DNA of 64,000 nt from Lingula anatina (lineage: Eukaryota > Brachiopoda > Lingulata > Lingulida > Lingulidae): contig NW_019775642.1 in assembly GCF_001039355.2 (NCBI RefSeq), positions 100,110 to 164,109 of the forward strand. Reading direction: 5' to 3'. The translations under genes were made by a program, and so were the position numbers. The notes beneath the pieces are model-generated. The model did not search any database. It was not told the origin of the DNA and worked only from the letters and a program-made list of their open reading frames with translations. This document shows positions 1 through 10,835 of the stretch, piece after piece (position 1 is the first letter of the stretch; the number at the start of each line of letters is the position of its first letter).

Positions 1-1494
1 ATTGTCCCCAGACCCCCTTCATGGGACAAGTTCATGACTCTAAGATTAAAAATATATATACATACAGCCTGAATCAGCCCCTTGTGTTGCGGTTCAAGAC
101 AGTTTAATACGCCATTTATACTTTAAACTATTACCTGTAACTTAATTAGGGTAGGGGTCATGTATCATTTACTAACACAATGGTAAAATGGGTGTCTTGT
201 AATTATTTATTGATATGCACAATTTTATCTATTATAAAGAAATTTTTATTTTGAATGAACGACTGATATTTGTCGTTGTTCTTTTTTGTCATGGGTGTTT
301 TTATGATTAATCGCGTTGTAATGGCCTTAATGAGAACAGCAATTAAAAGGGTGATTAGAGATTTCTAAATTCTTCCTAGTTCCATTTTCTGTACTTGAAT
401 ATGAATGTTTTTTTAACACACCATATATGATTAAATGCAACTACGATGTCAATTCTAAAGGAATAAATACAAATGCAAAAAGCAAAGTTAAATGCAAAAA
501 TGTATTGAGTGCAAAAAGCAAAGACCATAGAAATTGAATTATTTTTTTCTTTTTGAAATTAAAGATTGTATGTTCCCTCAGAGCACTGTGGTCACTTGAA
601 AACATATTGTGAAAGATTTGACGATAAAAATGGAGCAACTATTCTTGTTTTTTTAATGCCGAAAAAAAAGGTACAATAACAAATTTACAAAGTCGTTCTT
701 TAAGTTAACAATTATGGCTAATGTTTGGTATTGTTTTACATTTCAAAACTAAATGAGTTCTCAAAGAGTGGTGCTTCCTTCTTCTTATGCCGATGTTTTT
801 CCGTGAAACAATATATCCACAACAAATCTCCATAATCTCCATTCCTGCAAAGTTTTGTATTTCTCTCGCCTCCGTAATATGTGATCGTGGATTTTAACCC
901 TGATATTTATTCATGTAGCATGAGGTCTTCTTTGAACAGTTATCTTGTTTACCTCATCCTGCAAGCTGCACGACCAATGCAAAGTTAATTCGCTGCACGG
1001 TTTAACAGCATAAAATACACCTGTCGTCCCTAACACAAGTCTTATGCGGGCCTCCACTTCGTGGTAATTTATAGGCGGCATCACTAGTGTCATCCATCCT
1101 TCTGTAACTCGGTCTAACCAAGAAGTTATAAAGTTATAACTTCTTGGTCTAACGAGATGCGCCATACCTGGCGGCTATCTGGGGCACATTTGTATCTCCT
1201 CTTGGAGTAGCAATTTGTTTTCTTTCTTCATTTGTGAACTACCGTATCACACCATGGTAGTAACTTGACAGCCAAAAGGGCGCGGGACTCTTTATGTACA
1301 TAGATGAAAAATAATCGCATGAGTGAAATGTAGTAGTTGCGACAAGTTTGTGTTTGTTGACAGCAATACAACAGTGCAGTGCTTTTTCATTTGTAGCACG
1401 CTGCCACACACTGAAAAAATTGGAGATTTACATGCCCAAATTAATAAATCATTCGAAAAGGCTACATTTCAACGTTACAAAGGCAAAACAAAAA
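1..1494. other. Non-coding stretch, no gene recognised
   Basis: AT-rich DNA with frequent stops in all frames and no recognisable coding exon. The one structured element seen is a small hairpin at about 1117-1150, where AAGAAGTTATAA is followed by its reverse complement after two bases. Short open frames here look random in composition. Confidence 0.6.
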
Positions 1495-1566
1495 GCCTCG
1501 GGTGAGATTCGAACTCACGACCCCTGGTTTACGAGACCAGTGCTCTAACCACTGAGCTACAGAGGC
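1495..1566 (-). tRNA. tRNA-Thr (anticodon CGT)
   Basis: The minus strand folds as a full cloverleaf of 72 nt. The 7-bp acceptor stem is GCCTCTG with CCGAGGC (one G-U pair). The D arm is GCTC...GAGC. The anticodon arm is CTGGT / loop CTCGTAA / ACCAG, giving anticodon CGT, which reads ACG (Thr). The T arm is GTGAG-TTCGAAT-CTCAC. No intron and no encoded CCA, as expected for a eukaryotic nuclear tRNA. The A box (TAGCTCAGTGG) and B box (GTTCGAATC) are both intact, and a T-rich stretch just 3' of the gene on the minus strand (plus-strand 1485-1494, AAAACAAAAA) could serve as pol III terminator. It probably is a functional gene. Confidence 0.95.
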
Positions 1567-2276
1567 GATGAAACGCAGGGAAACTGTCATACAACAAAGC
1601 CGCATCGGGGGAGCTCTCTCTCTCTCTCTCTCTCCCCTCCCCTCCCCACTCCCCCGTTCTACACCAGGAATGACTGACTCATCAATCCGTTCCTTCACAG
1701 AAGGATTTACATAATGCACTGCAGACCAAAGAAGTGAGTTCATATACGTGATGCAAACGATCCTAGACAAGTTGCACCATTTCTTTTTCTTTTTTCTTTT
1801 CTGCTTGAGAGGGAAAGAAAGGGGAGGGCGAGGGACCATGTGCAAGGACTTTCAATTTAACATCTTAATGATATCCTGGATTAGACAGTGTGTTCCCCCA
1901 TTAAAGGAGTTCCCGCCCCATTTTAATAGACGTCACCTATATACTACTTGCCCGTGGCAATACTCCAGGTCCATGCGAGCTGGGTGGATTACAGCGGGCC
2001 AGTGCCCCTACCTTTACTTCGGAGGTACCCACATCACCTCTCTTCTCCACTTCTTCCTCCACCCCCCCGCCCCCCCCCAAAAAAAAACAGCATAACAATC
2101 GAAACGACAGAAGAAAACTGTCGTTTTTTCTATACACTATATATTCATATCATCGTCTACTTTCCTCGTTCACTGACTAATTCTTAGCAACCCTAGACAA
2201 ATTTTAGTCCTCTGTGCCCTCCGCTTAGCAACATCCTTGATCTGACAGTGAAATTAATGTCTGTTATGTCTGCACT
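1567..2276. repeat. Low-complexity intergenic stretch between tRNA and galactosyltransferase gene
   Basis: Contains a CT microsatellite at about 1615-1635, T-rich and C-rich runs near 1780-1800 and 2060-2085, and no convincing coding exon. It lies between the tRNA and the stop codon of the C1GALT1-like gene. Confidence 0.5.
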
Positions 2277-4332
2277 TTATTCTCTTTTGAATAAAGCCAC
2301 TATTCCATATGGCCTAAGGTGATATAGGTAGTATTCCATTGCCCACATGTTGTTTGGACTCATGGTATTGAAACTGACAGCATGGTCGCTAATTGAATCG
2401 ATTCCCTGTAATTGAAAATTAATATTATTGATATGAAATAGATGAACGATATACCTAAAAAAATGATCGATAGGAAACTTACAGTATCGCACCTGGGTTA
2501 AATTTACGAGGGAATCGATATTTATTTATCAATTTATTGATTTACTGATTGATTAACAAATCTTTTTTATTTATTTTGTGGATGATCTAAAGTAAGGGCA
2601 AATGAAACATAAAATGTAATAAAATAAAGTAAATAAATCAGCATGAAAAGTGAGACAGAGAACATAAGATGTCAACCAACTTTTCTCTGTTTTTCCCGGC
2701 TGAGCTTTCTGTACCACGCAGGATAAATCCCGCTAAAATGCATGTGGGGCGGGAAGTAGTGGAACCTGGTTCTGCCTAACTCATCCCTAGAGTCGCCGGA
2801 GTAGACACCTAACTGTGAGAGGCACATTTCAAACTCCATTTCTCCGCCATTCTGGTGGCAACTTTGTTGTTGTTTCCCGCCAATTATTACCAGCCTGCGC
2901 AACGTTTCCTTGCTAAAAACATAACCACCTTCTCCGCTGAAATATCCCTGTTCTAAAAACGCTTTCGAATGGTACCCAAAATACACAGGGTGACTAGAGT
3001 TTTTGGATGACAGGAAGTGACGTAGGTTTTCTACGATGACGTAAGTGTCGTCATCAGTGTTGATAAACCAGTCGGCATCTTTGAAATAGTTCTTATAGAT
3101 GAAAGCATACGCATGGTATAGTTTGGGGACCAGTTGTCCTCCTTTTTCTGACACACTGACAGCTACCCCTTCTGGTTTGCCCTTCTGACCATCATATCGA
3201 TGCCTTCGCTCTACTTGGCCAGTGTTTCGGTTTTTCTTTTGTACATTTGAATAACCATTTTGTTTTCTGTCCATTATAGTGTTTCCACTATCACCTTTAA
3301 CAGCTACAGCAGGGTTAAGCAGTTTTAATTTATATTCCATTTGATTCATACGAACAGAAGAATCATTGTCTAGTGTTCCTGCTAACCTCCTCTTAAAGAC
3401 ACGATCACCGTGTATCCCCTTTGTCTCTGGAATACGATTCCTGCCTGGTTTAATGACGTCAATGACAGACACAGACATCGTTCCGTTGACGTCAGCGACA
3501 TTAAGGATAAGGAACACGTTACATCTTTTCCCCCACGTATCCCTAGCCACCCTGATTTTAGTGTCCATGTCCCCCGTGGATGTTTTCACCCAGCATAATA
3601 CACGAACTTTTTGATAGAGTTCTCTGGCTACTGTGTCATCATCTGAAAGAGATATGAATTCCATGACGTGATGCTGGTGTTGAGCATACGCAAGCGATGG
3701 TTGAGGGTGTGTGCTTACAACACAGCGCCCACATGTAGTTCCTTTCATTAAGTGTTGCGACCCTGACAGGAACATTAGGTACTAAAAACTTGGAAAAAAT
3801 TAATCGGTGACACGTTTTTAAGAGCCCCCGGTACAAACGCCATACTTGCCAAACCCTAAACACACATGGGCCTACATGTACGCCACCTACTGTTAAACAT
3901 CGGACATTCACTAGTATTCAAGCTCGTAGAAAGCTTATTTTCAGTAGTGAGCTAAGCACTTACAAAAAATATCATCCGACCCAGGGGTGCTCCCACAAAA
4001 TCGCTGTCATTGTCCCCATGCTTGCTACACTATACTTTAAACACAATAATATCAGTGACAAACACGCCGTAAAACCTTCGAACACGTGGCTTACCGTCAT
4101 GGTGTTGCTCGTCATTGAAATCCACCCTATCGGCTAGTGGCGCCACGTAGTGGCTGTCATCTGACATCCGTTTGAAAAGCCTGTCTTCAGAGTTTCGATT
4201 CAACACATATTCCTCATAATTCCGGTTCCTCTTTGATGGATTTAGATTGTGCGGTACAGCCGAGAAGAACGTGAAGACCATCAGACCAACATAAAACCCC
4301 AAAGCAAACATAAACATTTGTGAAAGACGCAT
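2277..4332 (-). CDS. C1GALT1-like beta-1,3-galactosyltransferase (core 1 / T-synthase family), 3 exons
   Basis: Predicted Golgi type II glycosyltransferase of the T-synthase family, which adds galactose from UDP-Gal to O-GalNAc on glycoproteins. Spliced exons (minus): 4095-4332, 2681-3642 and 2277-2405, with phases 1 and 0 matching, total 442 residues. Residues about 6-25 form the signal anchor. The family core begins at YQKVRVLCWV (about 89-98), followed by a TW-x-RC-like block (about 114-120). The metal-binding TDDDTY motif is at about 275-280, then YFGYHSK, GYFSGEGGYVFSKE and GDSRDELG blocks, and a C-terminal EYYLYHLRPYG tail shared with family members. Odd points: about 110 polar residues (about 135-245) lie between the first block and the DDD motif, where the vertebrate enzyme has a short linker, and the usual vicinal cysteines before the C-terminal block are replaced (GIDSISDHAVSF). 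The donor of intron 2 (GTTGGT) is weak. The stop codon overlaps an AATAAA. Exact acceptor specificity is not known. Confidence 0.85.
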
Positions 4333-6385
4333 ATTATAGGCCTATTGTTTTCATGAATAGACTCTGTTTACATGTACCTCACATTCTAGAGCTTACTTAC
4401 TGCGTTCCCCAGCGAACGTAAAATGTAGGTTTCGAGTCCATAATTATCTTATGTATTATTTAATGTATCTGCAGAGGGTGCCTCGTCCACTGAAACCCTC
4501 CATCTTGCAAACGTGTGAAACACGTGTGAATCATCCAAGTAAAGCTACGGTCTCACTTGATATCATTTGCGAACCCTCCATGCCTCTTGATTTAAATGCG
4601 TGATGTCAAAAAATACGGTTAATTTTCTTCGACTAGTACAGTAAGCAGTTCCAGGGTGCGAAATCAATGATTCTTCACTTTGTGTCTGTGCCAACCAAAC
4701 TCAAAAACTGATTTGATAGCTATTGTGCAAATCTTCATACGTCTGATCATTTCCTCGTGGCTGACATGCTTTGGAATAACTCGGTTCCCTTAGATACACT
4801 TAAAATACGAGGTTCTGTTACCGGCGGGCGAACATATTGGGATGTCGAATTAAGTTCATGAAACTTTTAACGCCGCCATCTTGGTTAAATATTGTATCAC
4901 CTGCCCACATAATGTTTTCACCAAAGAGAATTAACGAGCGCTCAAGCATCCATTAACCGTGTGCAAATCTGCTTTGGTAAGGAAATGCTTAAAGAGACAG
5001 TGCACACCTTTCATTTTTTTTCAAAGTGCCTTCTTTTTTTAATGGCGCAGTTCACTTGCATTAATAATTATTTCTACAAATATCCCACTGCAAGCATTAA
5101 AGTACCACCTCTGAGTAAAAAAAATCACCTATAAGTAGAAAACGTACATCGCTTCAATTTATTTGATTTGATCTATGGAGCAATATGGGCCCTCGTATTG
5201 TAAATGTTTAAAATGTTGATTCATTTTACCGGTCAACATGTGTGATGTACATGAACTTGTATGTGTAGCACCGACTTATTTTGCTTTTTATCATTCGATT
5301 CATTCATATGGTGTCTCTTTAAGAAAAGGTGGACATTTAAAATGCGCAAAGTACTTTCACGCGTTAAGATGCACATTTACCGCTATGGTCTGTTGGTTTT
5401 TAATGAAATACACCAAGTTTAGCATCAAAGAACCTGGAATGGATTTTGAATTCATAACACGTTTATCCCTGCACTACTAAATATGATCATCCTTTATTAA
5501 TTTTATTCATACTTTTTGGGTTTTTATTCTGCCGTTCTACTCGTTTGCCCTATTCATCCGCTTATGCTTTTAGTATTCCATCAAACCTCCTCAAATAAAC
5601 TTTATTAATTAGTTTTTTATCACAAAATTTGCTTAGATATATTTTTTTTACTTTTGGAAATTTTTATGCAAAATATTTGCGTGAATATTTATAAAATAAA
5701 AGCAAAATTAGGAAACACTACATACCAGTCTTTTGACAATCAAATTTGTACAAATGTTATGTGAGGCAAGCAGATGTGTGTGTGTGTGTGTGGGTGGGGG
5801 GGTGGGGGGGGGGCGTACCCGAAATACAGTTCGACAAATGTCAAACAATTATTGAAAGTTTGAATTAATTATTGAAAAATCAAATGTGTGAAGATGACAT
5901 ATGTGGAAAGTCAGATGTGCGTGTGCGCACGCATGCAATTTTCAATTAAATGAGGTTCGACAAATTTCAAACCCTAAAAAGGATGTTCGAAACAACTATC
6001 TATGCTTTATTTTAAACACCATTTAAAAGTGCAATACATGCATACAACGATAAAAGAAAAAATGTTCAGAGCGTAAATTGTTTAAAAAATGAACAGTTCC
6101 TCTGCAGTAACCTAAGCCACAAAATGTCTTATGACGGTATTCCGCTATTTTCGAACATTCTATGTCCTGATTAACTAAATTCAATATTTCCATTTTAACT
6201 TAATGTAAACCCCTCTTCTTTCCCTTAAGCTCTCAAAATAAAACTTCGCCTATGGGTATAAAATGCATCGCTTCGTCAACATCGTTCAGATCGTCTCACT
6301 ATATATCGAGTTTGCTAACACGTTAAATTTGTACGACAGACAAACGAGGTAAGCTGTTTGTCTAATGAGTCATGTGGTATTTCAG
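4333..6385. other. Intergenic region
   Basis: No recognisable exon. It includes the presumptive promoter of the galactosyltransferase (upstream of 4332 on the minus strand) and the 3' region of the first GPCR. A GT/G-rich microsatellite lies at about 5776-5815. Open frames here do not resemble any family I know. Confidence 0.5.
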
Positions 6386-9091
6386 TCAAACTTGACTTAT
6401 TTCTGTGTCACAGTTAGTTGAAGATCGCAGGGTCTCTGCCATAGTTGAAGATGTTGGGGTTGCGGAACAGGTATACGCGCTGCTGGAGCTCTGCGTCACT
6501 TTAGGCGTGCTTGATCTAATGATACATTTCCAGTCTAGAAGTTCCTCCCAAACCCGCCTAGAGCAGACGACGGCTATGAAAATAAACAAGCCATCCAGGG
6601 TTGTTAGAATCACGAAGATATATTCCAAAGCAAGAATGCCAAGTCCTCCGGATAGAAATCCAAATATCCAGGTCGTCCCCATCAGTGCAAAGAGCCTCAG
6701 ATAAGTTACAAAAGAGTGTTTGTTCTTTCTCATATTGAGCTTCAGGGACGTAGATAAAGCAGCGTGTAAGGACTTTGCAATCATCGCATACAGTATGATG
6801 TTGACAATAAGAACGACGCCGATAGGGGCCACTAAAAACAAGACGAGCGGGTAGATATTACTTATGTAGCAGGCGGGGCCTTGGTAGTTCGGCTTAAACT
6901 GGGGATCAATGTCGATGTAATCCAGAACAAGGCAAACTGCAACAATTCCGCCCGGGAGGAAAGTTGCGTAGCAGGCATAACCAAGGATAGTCTTGTTGGC
7001 CTCTGCCGAAACTTTCAAAGCCGCGGTGCTTCTGAAAGTCTTCCACAAGTCAACAGCGATGACGTTCATCCAGAAAAATGACGTCAGCAAGCTCCAGTGG
7101 AATAACACAGCTACCGCGATGCACGCGCTGACGTTACCACTTGAACTAGCAAATGGTCGAGCTAGGAAGAAAATTTTCCACATGACCAAAGAGCAACAAA
7201 GGCACAGTTGAAGTTTTCCTGGAAAAGTTTGAAACAGGCGTACAAACGGTTGCAAAGCTATGCGTATGAGCAAACAAAGAAGAGAGATAACAGTACAGAC
7301 GATCGTCAGGATTCCGAGCACCCCCTTTGAATCATCTGCGACAGTTTCGTCCTCCCAATCTGAACCGACCACCGTAAAATTAAGCACATCTTGGCAGACG
7401 AGAATAGATCCATCCGTTTCGTAGTATGCATCGGATTCGTTAATCATTGTCATTGAGGGTAAGAGGACAATACTTCCGTTTTCTGTCGTGTTGTAACTAT
7501 CGAAACGTACGCGCTCACAATCTGTTTCAGCAATGATCGACACTTCGTCGATGGTTTTGTCCCTAGTCAAAGCTTTATCTAACAAATACGGATCGTAATA
7601 GAGCGATAGAGAAATTGTGGAGTTGACAAAATCCACGTAGTATGCAAGAATATTACTGAATGTTTCATTTCGTGTTTCTTTTCTCCATTCCTCCTCAGTC
7701 TTTCTTAGATCGACAGTTTCGTCAAACTGCAGTTTAAATCTGTTGTGCACCTGAAACGAACCCCGCCCTTTACGAACAACTTCAAAACTGACTGCACCTC
7801 GCACTTTTTCTCCATAAAGACCAGCTACGAAATAACTAAGCGTATGTCCAAAATAATTCAGCTCAGTATTAGACGGAAAATATCGAAAACTAACATTTGT
7901 TTTCCAGTGGGTGTAAATATCCACGTCGTACAATACGACACCTAGGACGCACGTGCCTTTAATAAGAACATAGTCCCTCCGGCACTGGGATGGAATGCAA
8001 GATGAAGTCACCCCGTCCAGTGTGCATTTTGTGACGTCATTTGTCCCTTCGGCACGGACTCCAACTTGCACCTCCGAATCTTTACTGAAGTCCATGACAA
8101 TCGAGAACGAGAAAGAACCAAAAGACGGCCTGTTACTGCCTGTCAAATCCTCAGAGTTACCGGGACTAATTATTTCATAGGTAATGTCAGGTAAAAAATC
8201 GCCGCCCCGTGGACAATGCATACTTATTAAGTTTTCATTATTGCATATAGCGCAGTATTCGTTCTGGTATGCCTTATCATGGGACTGTACGATGTTTTTG
8301 TACGTTTTGCACGCATCTCGTATCTGTGTTGAACAACTGCTCTCTGGCTGACAGTCAACAACTACTTCGCTGGAAATACAGCGTCTCATTTCAGATACAT
8401 GTAGGACTAAGTCACACAAATTATGTTCGAAAGCCAGTAAAGGGTCTGTGACGTTGGCAACAAAATCACTGTCGTTCTGACAAATAAAGGAGGCGCTCCA
8501 AAAAGTATAATTTGTGACGTCATTACACCTAGCGCAGAACATGTTTGCGTAGTGGAGTTGGTTTGTGACGTCAGTGACGGGAATAACGTGTGTTACGACA
8601 CTGCTGTTTGCAAAGCATTTTTTCTCCATCTCAGTCCCCTTCCACTGTGCCGAGCACCCTTTCCCCAAGACTAACCCGAACCCATATTCCGATGTCCTAA
8701 CGCAGACTGGAACGGCCGCAGTCGCTGGGATAATCTTGGTCACATTAGAATTAGACTGGCACTGGTCGCCGTAGTCGTAACAACAGTCACCGTAAACTAA
8801 GCAGTTGGAGTCACAAGAACAGTCGTCACCACCTTGAGCTGCCTCCCCGCATCGTTGAAAACAGGAGTCGAATCGCGAGCATTTCCGTGCATCCCTTATG
8901 ACCGTCTCCGCTTCTACAGAGCCGTTGCATAGGTCAATACTGCTCGGGTAGATATCATCCACATATCCAGGCTGACGTGGGTCTAGATCTGAGACAGAGG
9001 ACCAGTCCTGTTCAGGCGGGAACATCGAGTGTGAAGATGAAACTGGTCTCCAAACTATGCACAGTTGAACCAGTAAGTAAATTGCGTTCAT
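6386..9091 (-). CDS. Somatomedin-B domain class B (adhesion/Methuselah-like) GPCR, paralogue 1
   Basis: Plasma-membrane seven-helix receptor encoded in a single exon (901 residues from the chosen start). The frame is open up to 9211, but Met at 9091 starts a good signal peptide and aligns with the start of the paralogue at 16936, giving 901 and 899 residues. After the signal peptide comes a somatomedin-B module with all eight cysteines (about residues 70-112, ending DCCYDYGDQC), then a long N-glycosylation- and cysteine-rich ectodomain of about 450 residues, then the 7TM bundle from about residue 590. Class B hallmarks visible: FPGKLQL before TM2, FFWMNVIAVDLWKTF in TM3, and LFALMGTTWIFGF in TM6. 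No canonical GPS autoproteolysis site (HL-S/T) is seen before TM1. The C-terminal tail is about 60 residues and rich in Ser/Thr. Ligand unknown. Confidence 0.9.
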   Translation of the reverse strand: MNAIYLLVQLCIVWRPVSSSHSMFPPEQDWSSVSDLDPRQPGYVDDIYPSSIDLCNGSVEAETVIRDARKCSRFDSCFQRCGEAAQGGDDCSCDSNCLVYGDCCYDYGDQCQSNSNVTKIIPATAAVPVCVRTSEYGFGLVLGKGCSAQWKGTEMEKKCFANSSVVTHVIPVTDVTNQLHYANMFCARCNDVTNYTFWSASFICQNDSDFVANVTDPLLAFEHNLCDLVLHVSEMRRCISSEVVVDCQPESSCSTQIRDACKTYKNIVQSHDKAYQNEYCAICNNENLISMHCPRGGDFLPDITYEIISPGNSEDLTGSNRPSFGSFSFSIVMDFSKDSEVQVGVRAEGTNDVTKCTLDGVTSSCIPSQCRRDYVLIKGTCVLGVVLYDVDIYTHWKTNVSFRYFPSNTELNYFGHTLSYFVAGLYGEKVRGAVSFEVVRKGRGSFQVHNRFKLQFDETVDLRKTEEEWRKETRNETFSNILAYYVDFVNSTISLSLYYDPYLLDKALTRDKTIDEVSIIAETDCERVRFDSYNTTENGSIVLLPSMTMINESDAYYETDGSILVCQDVLNFTVVGSDWEDETVADDSKGVLGILTIVCTVISLLCLLIRIALQPFVRLFQTFPGKLQLCLCCSLVMWKIFFLARPFASSSGNVSACIAVAVLFHWSLLTSFFWMNVIAVDLWKTFRSTAALKVSAEANKTILGYACYATFLPGGIVAVCLVLDYIDIDPQFKPNYQGPACYISNIYPLVLFLVAPIGVVLIVNIILYAMIAKSLHAALSTSLKLNMRKNKHSFVTYLRLFALMGTTWIFGFLSGGLGILALEYIFVILTTLDGLFIFIAVVCSRRVWEELLDWKCIIRSSTPKVTQSSSSAYTCSATPTSSTMAETLRSSTNCDTEISQV

Positions 9092-9507
9092 TGTATTGCT
9101 GTTTTTGTATTGCGCTAACCGAAAGAGCTTTGAACAACGTGACAGGTGCCCGGATACGCTGGTAGTGCTAAAAAGCCTCATCGTTGAATGTTTCTGAAAT
9201 AGAAAAAACAACAGGACGCTGTGATAAATAGTCGATGGTAGATTGCTTCAAAAATGGAGGCGTGTGTGTGACATATGGTTTACCCCCCCTCCCAACACAC
9301 ACCTTACTGAATGTACCGCTTATCATTTTATTGTGGCACTTATCGCACTTATCGTCTCACGGGCTGTTGAGCCACTAATTAGGTGAAAATGAAGCGGATG
9401 CAAATGCGTCTATGTCGCCTTTGTTCTCAATGATACGTCGCCTGATCGTTATCGCAACCGGTGTATGGCTTGACATCAACATTCTTATATTAGACTGTTC
9501 AGACTAT

Positions 9508-9562
9508 TCTCATAGGGTCTTCCAATATACACAAAAAGTGTAGTGAAAACTACACTTCTTGT
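9508..9562. repeat. Long hairpin (inverted repeat)
   Basis: Two arms of about 25 nt, GTCTTCCAATATACACAA... and ...TTGTGTATTAGAAGAC, flank a 4-nt GAAA loop. Pairing is nearly complete, with two or three mismatches. It lies about 420 bp upstream of the start of the first GPCR. It could be a tiny foldback element or a transcribed hairpin. Confidence 0.7.
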
Positions 9563-10403
9563 GTATTAGAAGACTAAAATAAAATTATCATTATCATTAA
9601 TGACAATTTAATAAATACCCGGTAAGTAGTCGAGACTAGATTGTGCAGAATCTTTCGTGGCACAAATATTTTCTGAAATTCAAAATTCAACCTTGCTCAT
9701 ATGTCTTGAATAGATTGATATTCACTATTCCTTACGACTGAGACAAAATTTAGAAAAAAATATTGACATTAGTACAATGAATTTTTCTGAGGCAGGTTCA
9801 GACAAAAAAAAAAAAGATGTCCACAGTATCCTGAACTGCGTATCCTACCTTTGCATGTCATGATCAGTATATACATAGATACGTACATGTTATTTGATGT
9901 GCCATGTGGTCGGCTTCTTGTCCAATGTTCATGTAACTGTAAGCTACATGTGGGCTTGTAACTGTAAGCTACATTTGGGGGGGGGGGGGGGCATATGCAT
10001 TAGTCCATCAGTGGATGATGAGGTTACAACTTACAGTGTTCTTTTCGATACGCTGAGCAGTCTCCAAACCAAGGTTAAATCCAATCAAGTTATCCGATAG
10101 GTATCTTTGCCTCAATCGGCCGTCCAGATTATCGTTCCCTCTATATCTGTGTAGTTGTATCGCTACCTGCTGGCAACACCCGCACTGGTACACTCTCACT
10201 ACCCATGCAAAAGCCTTTCGTGTACTTACCTATATGTTGCGTATTTCACATAAACGTTGCCTTTTGTATAGCCAGATAATAGTCACCAAGCCAAACAATG
10301 GGTTCATACTAACCTTTGTTCCTATTGGAGAACTAGTCGGCCCTATTATATACACCAGAACTTCTTGTTAGCAACAGGTTTTTGGTATTCGAATAAGTAA
10401 TAG

Positions 10404-10492
10404 ATAGACCCCGAGTCAGCGAGGGTTATGTGGCATACACGAGTGCATAGCACGAGTGGATGTCACATAACCCCCGCTGACGAGGGGTCTAT
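10404..10492. repeat. Foldback element A
   Basis: Begins ATAGACCCCGAGTCAGCG and ends CGCTGACGAGGGGTCTAT. The arms continue inward through GGGTTATGTGGCAT and ATGTCACATAACCC, giving about 33-bp arms around a short CACGAG-rich centre. No coding capacity. Confidence 0.75.
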
Positions 10493-10497
10493 CTTAT

Positions 10498-10604
10498 TTA
10501 GACCACGGTCCATGAACGGGTTATAACGCATTCATGCGAGACGTGCGGTTATGCGAGTTACACCACGTCCGAGTCTTTTGTTCTTCACTTACACCGTGGT
10601 CTAA
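10498..10604. repeat. Foldback element B
   Basis: Starts TTAGACCACGGT and ends ACCGTGGTCTAA, a 12-bp perfect terminal inverted repeat around about 83 bp. It sits 5 bp after foldback element A, so the two may be parts of one composite non-autonomous element. Confidence 0.65.
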
Positions 10605-10699
10605 GTGTTGTTGCATAATAACATGTAAATGACGCTTAGAGGTCAGGTAAGGGCACCTCTGACCAGATTCGTCTTGACCTAGTTTATTGGGCCAGAAAG

Positions 10700-10835
10700 A
10701 ACCCCCCCCCCCCTTTTTAAGAAAAAGGTCCATTCTGGGTACAATTTGATCTATGTACACAACTGTTTCATTATAGCAGGTCCACTTTTTCAGAAAAAGA
10801 ACCCCTTTTAAATTTGCTGGCTACGGGCCTGGATG
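10700..10835. mobile_element. Partial CCCGTAGCCAG-type MITE
   Basis: The segment has paired 'aaaaaggtcc' and 'cagaaaaagaacccctt' stretches and ends GCTGGCTACGGGCCTGGA at 10818-10835, the same terminal motif as the complete copy at 61209-61358. The left end is not recognised, so this copy is probably truncated or diverged. Confidence 0.5.

Noticed and set aside
1117-1150. Hairpin as an RNA gene
   Set aside because: Stem of only about 14 bp with a two-base loop; too short and tight for a known small RNA precursor.
6405-9165. Plus-strand open frames opposite GPCR 1
   Set aside because: Antisense shadows of a strongly coding frame; no start context or family similarity.
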